Shown here in pieces: positions 5,485 through 6,844 of a stretch of 6,844 bases of DNA (position 1 is the first letter of the stretch; each line of letters starts with the position of its first letter). The position numbers and the translations under genes were made by a program. The notes beneath the pieces were generated by a model. It saw nothing but the letters and a program-made list of their open reading frames with translations, ran no database searches and was not told the origin of the DNA. Source of the DNA: JBELHR01 sp049606855 (GTDB lineage: Bacteria > Bacteroidota > Bacteroidia > Flavobacteriales > Flavobacteriaceae); the NCBI GenBank assembly GCA_049606855.1, contig JBMYVY010000023.1, positions 1-6,844 on the forward strand, given 5' to 3'.

Positions 5485-6387
5485 ATGGATTTGAGCCAAT
5501 TACTACCTGCATTTTATGAATTCTTGACTCTAGAAAAGAATTATTCTGATCATACGGTGAAGGCGTATCAACGTGATTTACATTCTTTTTATAACTATAT
5601 GGTTTCGTCAAATGACAGTAATCTAGTTGACGTGGCTCATATCGATTATGATGATTGTAGAGCTTGGGTATTATTTTTGTTGGAATCAAATCTTTCTAAA
5701 AGAACAGTGAATAGAAAAGTAAGTTCCTTGAGCAGCTTTTTCAAATATGCCATTCAAGTGGACTCTTGCGCTAAAAACCCTTTGGCTAATCACAGGTATT
5801 TGAAAATAGAAAGGAAAGTCTCCCTGCCTTTTAGTCAGAATGAATTGGCTGAATTGAATCAATTGGAAGCTGAAAATAATTTTGAGTCATCAAGAAATTT
5901 GCTAATGCTTGATCTTCTATATACAACAGGGATGAGAAGAGCGGAGTTGATAGGTTTGGAAATAAGTGATGTGGATTTGTCCCAAAGTCAAGTCAGAGTT
6001 TATGGAAAAGGAGGGAAATATAGGCTTATTCCATTATTAAAAGGAACGTGTCAAAAGCTGGATAATTATCTTCTGTACAGAGCGGAATTTGAAAACGAAA
6101 ACAATCATTTGTTTTTGACTTCAAAAGGAAATAAATGCTATCCAAATCTTGTTTACCGGATTATAAATTTGTACCTTAGTAAGGTATCGACGAAGCTCAA
6201 GAAAAGTCCACACATGCTGAGACATTCCTTTGCGACACATATGATAGACGAAGGTGCTGATTTAAATACGGTTAAGGAGTTACTGGGGCATTCTAGTTTA
6301 GCAGCCACCGAAGTCTATACGCATTCGAGCTTATCGAAACTGAAATCAGTGTATAACCGTTCTCACCCCAGGAGGCAAAAAAAGTAA
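5485..6387 (+). CDS. xerC: Tyrosine recombinase XerC
   Basis: A 300-residue tyrosine recombinase of normal Xer length. The N-terminal SAM-like core-binding domain spans about 1-105 (FLTLEKNYSDHTVKAYQRDL at 13-32) and the catalytic domain about 115-295. All six active-site residues are visible: R151 (TTGMR), K175 (GKGGKYR), H243 and R246 (HMLRH), H269 (LGHSS) and the nucleophile Y278 (VYTH). Xer recombinases resolve chromosome dimers at dif at the septum, with FtsK. The intact site, the position beside rpsU and hpf, and the absence of integrase-type flanks argue for the housekeeping enzyme rather than a phage or transposon integrase; XerC versus XerD is a matter of context. There is no Shine-Dalgarno, and the ATG is only 4 nt from the presumed -7 element. 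The hpf gene follows 4 nt after the stop, so the two form an operon. Confidence 0.92.
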   Translation: MDLSQLLPAFYEFLTLEKNYSDHTVKAYQRDLHSFYNYMVSSNDSNLVDVAHIDYDDCRAWVLFLLESNLSKRTVNRKVSSLSSFFKYAIQVDSCAKNPLANHRYLKIERKVSLPFSQNELAELNQLEAENNFESSRNLLMLDLLYTTGMRRAELIGLEISDVDLSQSQVRVYGKGGKYRLIPLLKGTCQKLDNYLLYRAEFENENNHLFLTSKGNKCYPNLVYRIINLYLSKVSTKLKKSPHMLRHSFATHMIDEGADLNTVKELLGHSSLAATEVYTHSSLSKLKSVYNRSHPRRQKK

Positions 6388-6391
6388 GCGT

Positions 6392-6697
6392 ATGAAAGTA
6401 TTTGTACAATCCGTGAATTTTAATGCAGACAAAGATTTGGTGAATTTTGTAGAAGAGAAACTGCAGGCACTTGAAAAGTTCCATGACCGCATCGTTGATG
6501 CAGAGGTTTTTATGAAAGTTCAAAAGACCTCGGAAAAAGAAAATAAAATAACCGAAATTAAGATGAATTTACCAGGCAATGATTTAATTGTAAAAAAGCA
6601 AAGTAAAACCTTTGAAGAGGGGGCGGTGTTGTGTGTAGATTCATTGAAAAGGCAGCTGGTAAAGATCAAAGAAAAACAGCGCGCCCATCACGCTTAG
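6392..6697 (+). CDS. hpf: Short-form ribosome hibernation factor (HPF/RaiA family)
   Basis: A 101-residue cytoplasmic protein with the S30AE/HPF beta-alpha-beta-beta-beta-alpha pattern. Strand MKVFVQSVNF opens it, followed by helix DLVNFVEEKLQALEKF (15-30), strands around DAEVFMKVQK, KITEIKMNL and DLIVKKQ, and a C-terminal helix EEGAVLCVDSLKRQLVKIKEK (75-95; key residues D83, K86, R87). Proteins of this family bind the 30S mRNA/tRNA channel in slow growth and inactivate or dimerise ribosomes. The C-terminal dimerisation domain of long HPF is absent, so this is the short type; HPF and RaiA cannot be told apart by length alone. It starts 4 nt after the xerC stop, consistent with co-transcription. 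A GGAGG at 6371-6375 is too far upstream (16 nt) to act as a normal Shine-Dalgarno. Confidence 0.9.
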   Translation: MKVFVQSVNFNADKDLVNFVEEKLQALEKFHDRIVDAEVFMKVQKTSEKENKITEIKMNLPGNDLIVKKQSKTFEEGAVLCVDSLKRQLVKIKEKQRAHHA

Positions 6698-6719
6698 AAA
6701 AAATTGAAAATAATCTCAA

Positions 6720-6746
6720 AAAGTTTTGTTCTGAATATAAAACTTT
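6720..6746 (+). repeat. 8-bp inverted repeat between hpf and the tRNA gene
   Basis: AAAGTTTT (6720-6727) and AAAACTTT (6739-6746) are exact reverse complements with an 11-base spacer. The left arm overlaps the -33 element of the tRNA promoter. It may be a weak transcript-end hairpin for hpf or simply a product of A/T richness; there is no T-run after it. Confidence 0.4.
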
Positions 6747-6755
6747 ATAAATTTG
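6725..6755 (+). promoter_or_regulatory. Promoter of the tRNA-Thr transcription unit
   Basis: TTTG at 6725-6728 and TAAATTTG at 6748-6755 with a 19-bp spacer are a full match to the Bacteroidota consensus. Transcription should start at about 6760. The bases after the -7 element (CAGTCC) resemble those after the rpsU -7 element (CAGCCC). Confidence 0.8.
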
Positions 6756-6779
6756 CAGTCCGTTAGAAATAGCGGACTG
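6756..6779 (+). ncRNA. Leader hairpin at the 5' end of the tRNA transcript
   Basis: CAGTCCG (6756-6762) pairs with CGGACTG (6773-6779). The stem extends inward by a T-G wobble and two A-T pairs to a GAAA loop, ten pairs in all. It lies directly after the -7 element, so the nascent transcript would begin in or just before the left arm. There is no T-run, so it is not a normal terminator. It ends 17 nt before the mature tRNA and may guide or protect precursor processing; that role is inferred. Confidence 0.55.
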
Positions 6780-6796
6780 TTTGTATGACAGTAAAA

Positions 6797-6844
6797 GCCG
6801 ATGTAGCTCAGCTGGCTAGAGCAGCTGATTTGTAATCAGCAGGT
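6797..6844 (+). tRNA. tRNA-Thr (anticodon UGU), 5' part only
   Basis: The sequence starts with acceptor strand GCCGATG, then TA, a D-arm (GCTC...GAGC around AGCTGGCTA) and an anticodon arm. The anticodon stem is GCTGA (6824-6828) / TCAGC (6836-6840), and the seven-base loop TTTGTAA has anticodon TGT at 6831-6833, reading ACA (threonine). The window ends four bases into the variable region, so the T-arm and 3' acceptor strand are missing. In Bacteroidota this tRNA commonly heads a tRNA cluster leading to tuf. Confidence 0.95.

Noticed and set aside
5483..5689. Minus-strand open frame opposite the start of xerC
   Set aside because: It is fully antisense to the conserved N-terminal domain of XerC and carries no recognisable features.
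6371..6375. GGAGG upstream of hpf as a Shine-Dalgarno
   Set aside because: It is 16 nt from the hpf ATG, too far for normal use, and is explained by the RR codons at the end of XerC.
5485..6387. xerC as the integrase of a mobile element next to a tRNA gene
   Set aside because: There are no att-like direct repeats and no phage or transposon genes, the catalytic set and length are of the Xer housekeeping type, and rpsU and hpf flank it as in other Bacteroidota.
6293..6523. Minus-strand open frame across the xerC-hpf junction
   Set aside because: It covers the XerC catalytic tyrosine region and the hpf start, both clearly coding on the + strand.

Overview
The window reads as chromosomal core DNA of a Bacteroidota bacterium, most likely of the order Flavobacteriales. 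Four things point there: an AT-rich composition; promoters of the TTG / TAnnTTTG type instead of -35/-10 boxes; almost no Shine-Dalgarno sequences except a very strong one before rpsU; and the gene order rpsU - xerC - hpf - tRNA-Thr, which in this phylum commonly leads into the tuf/tRNA cluster. All genes lie on the + strand. I see no mobile element, CRISPR array or clear sign of gene transfer.

Layout: the window opens with the last bases of a 5S rRNA gene (end of an rRNA operon) and its terminator. Next come a two-gene unit of a small PspC-domain membrane protein and a two-helix potassium channel with a cytoplasmic RCK module, then a large AGCS-family sodium/alanine-type symporter. The symporter start is preceded by a perfect 12-bp inverted repeat. 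It is followed by a membrane-anchored helix-hairpin-helix protein and an acyl-CoA dehydrogenase of the long-chain/isovaleryl type, which seems to have its own promoter in the end of the preceding gene. The last part is the translation-related block: rpsU (bS21) with its own promoter, an exceptional Shine-Dalgarno sequence and a terminator; xerC; hpf; and the first 48 nt of tRNA-Thr(UGU) behind a strong promoter and a leader hairpin.

No wholly new multi-gene system is visible; the proteins belong to known families. The interesting material is regulatory. The clearest case is a textbook intrinsic terminator (16-bp perfect stem plus eight T) lying entirely inside the first 21 codons of the helix-hairpin-helix gene. 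It probably ends the symporter transcript while also encoding a protein N-terminus. Others are the inverted repeat abutting the symporter start codon, the rpsU Shine-Dalgarno overlapped by an eight-codon mini-ORF, a possibly leaderless xerC transcript, and the hairpin at the start of the tRNA transcript.
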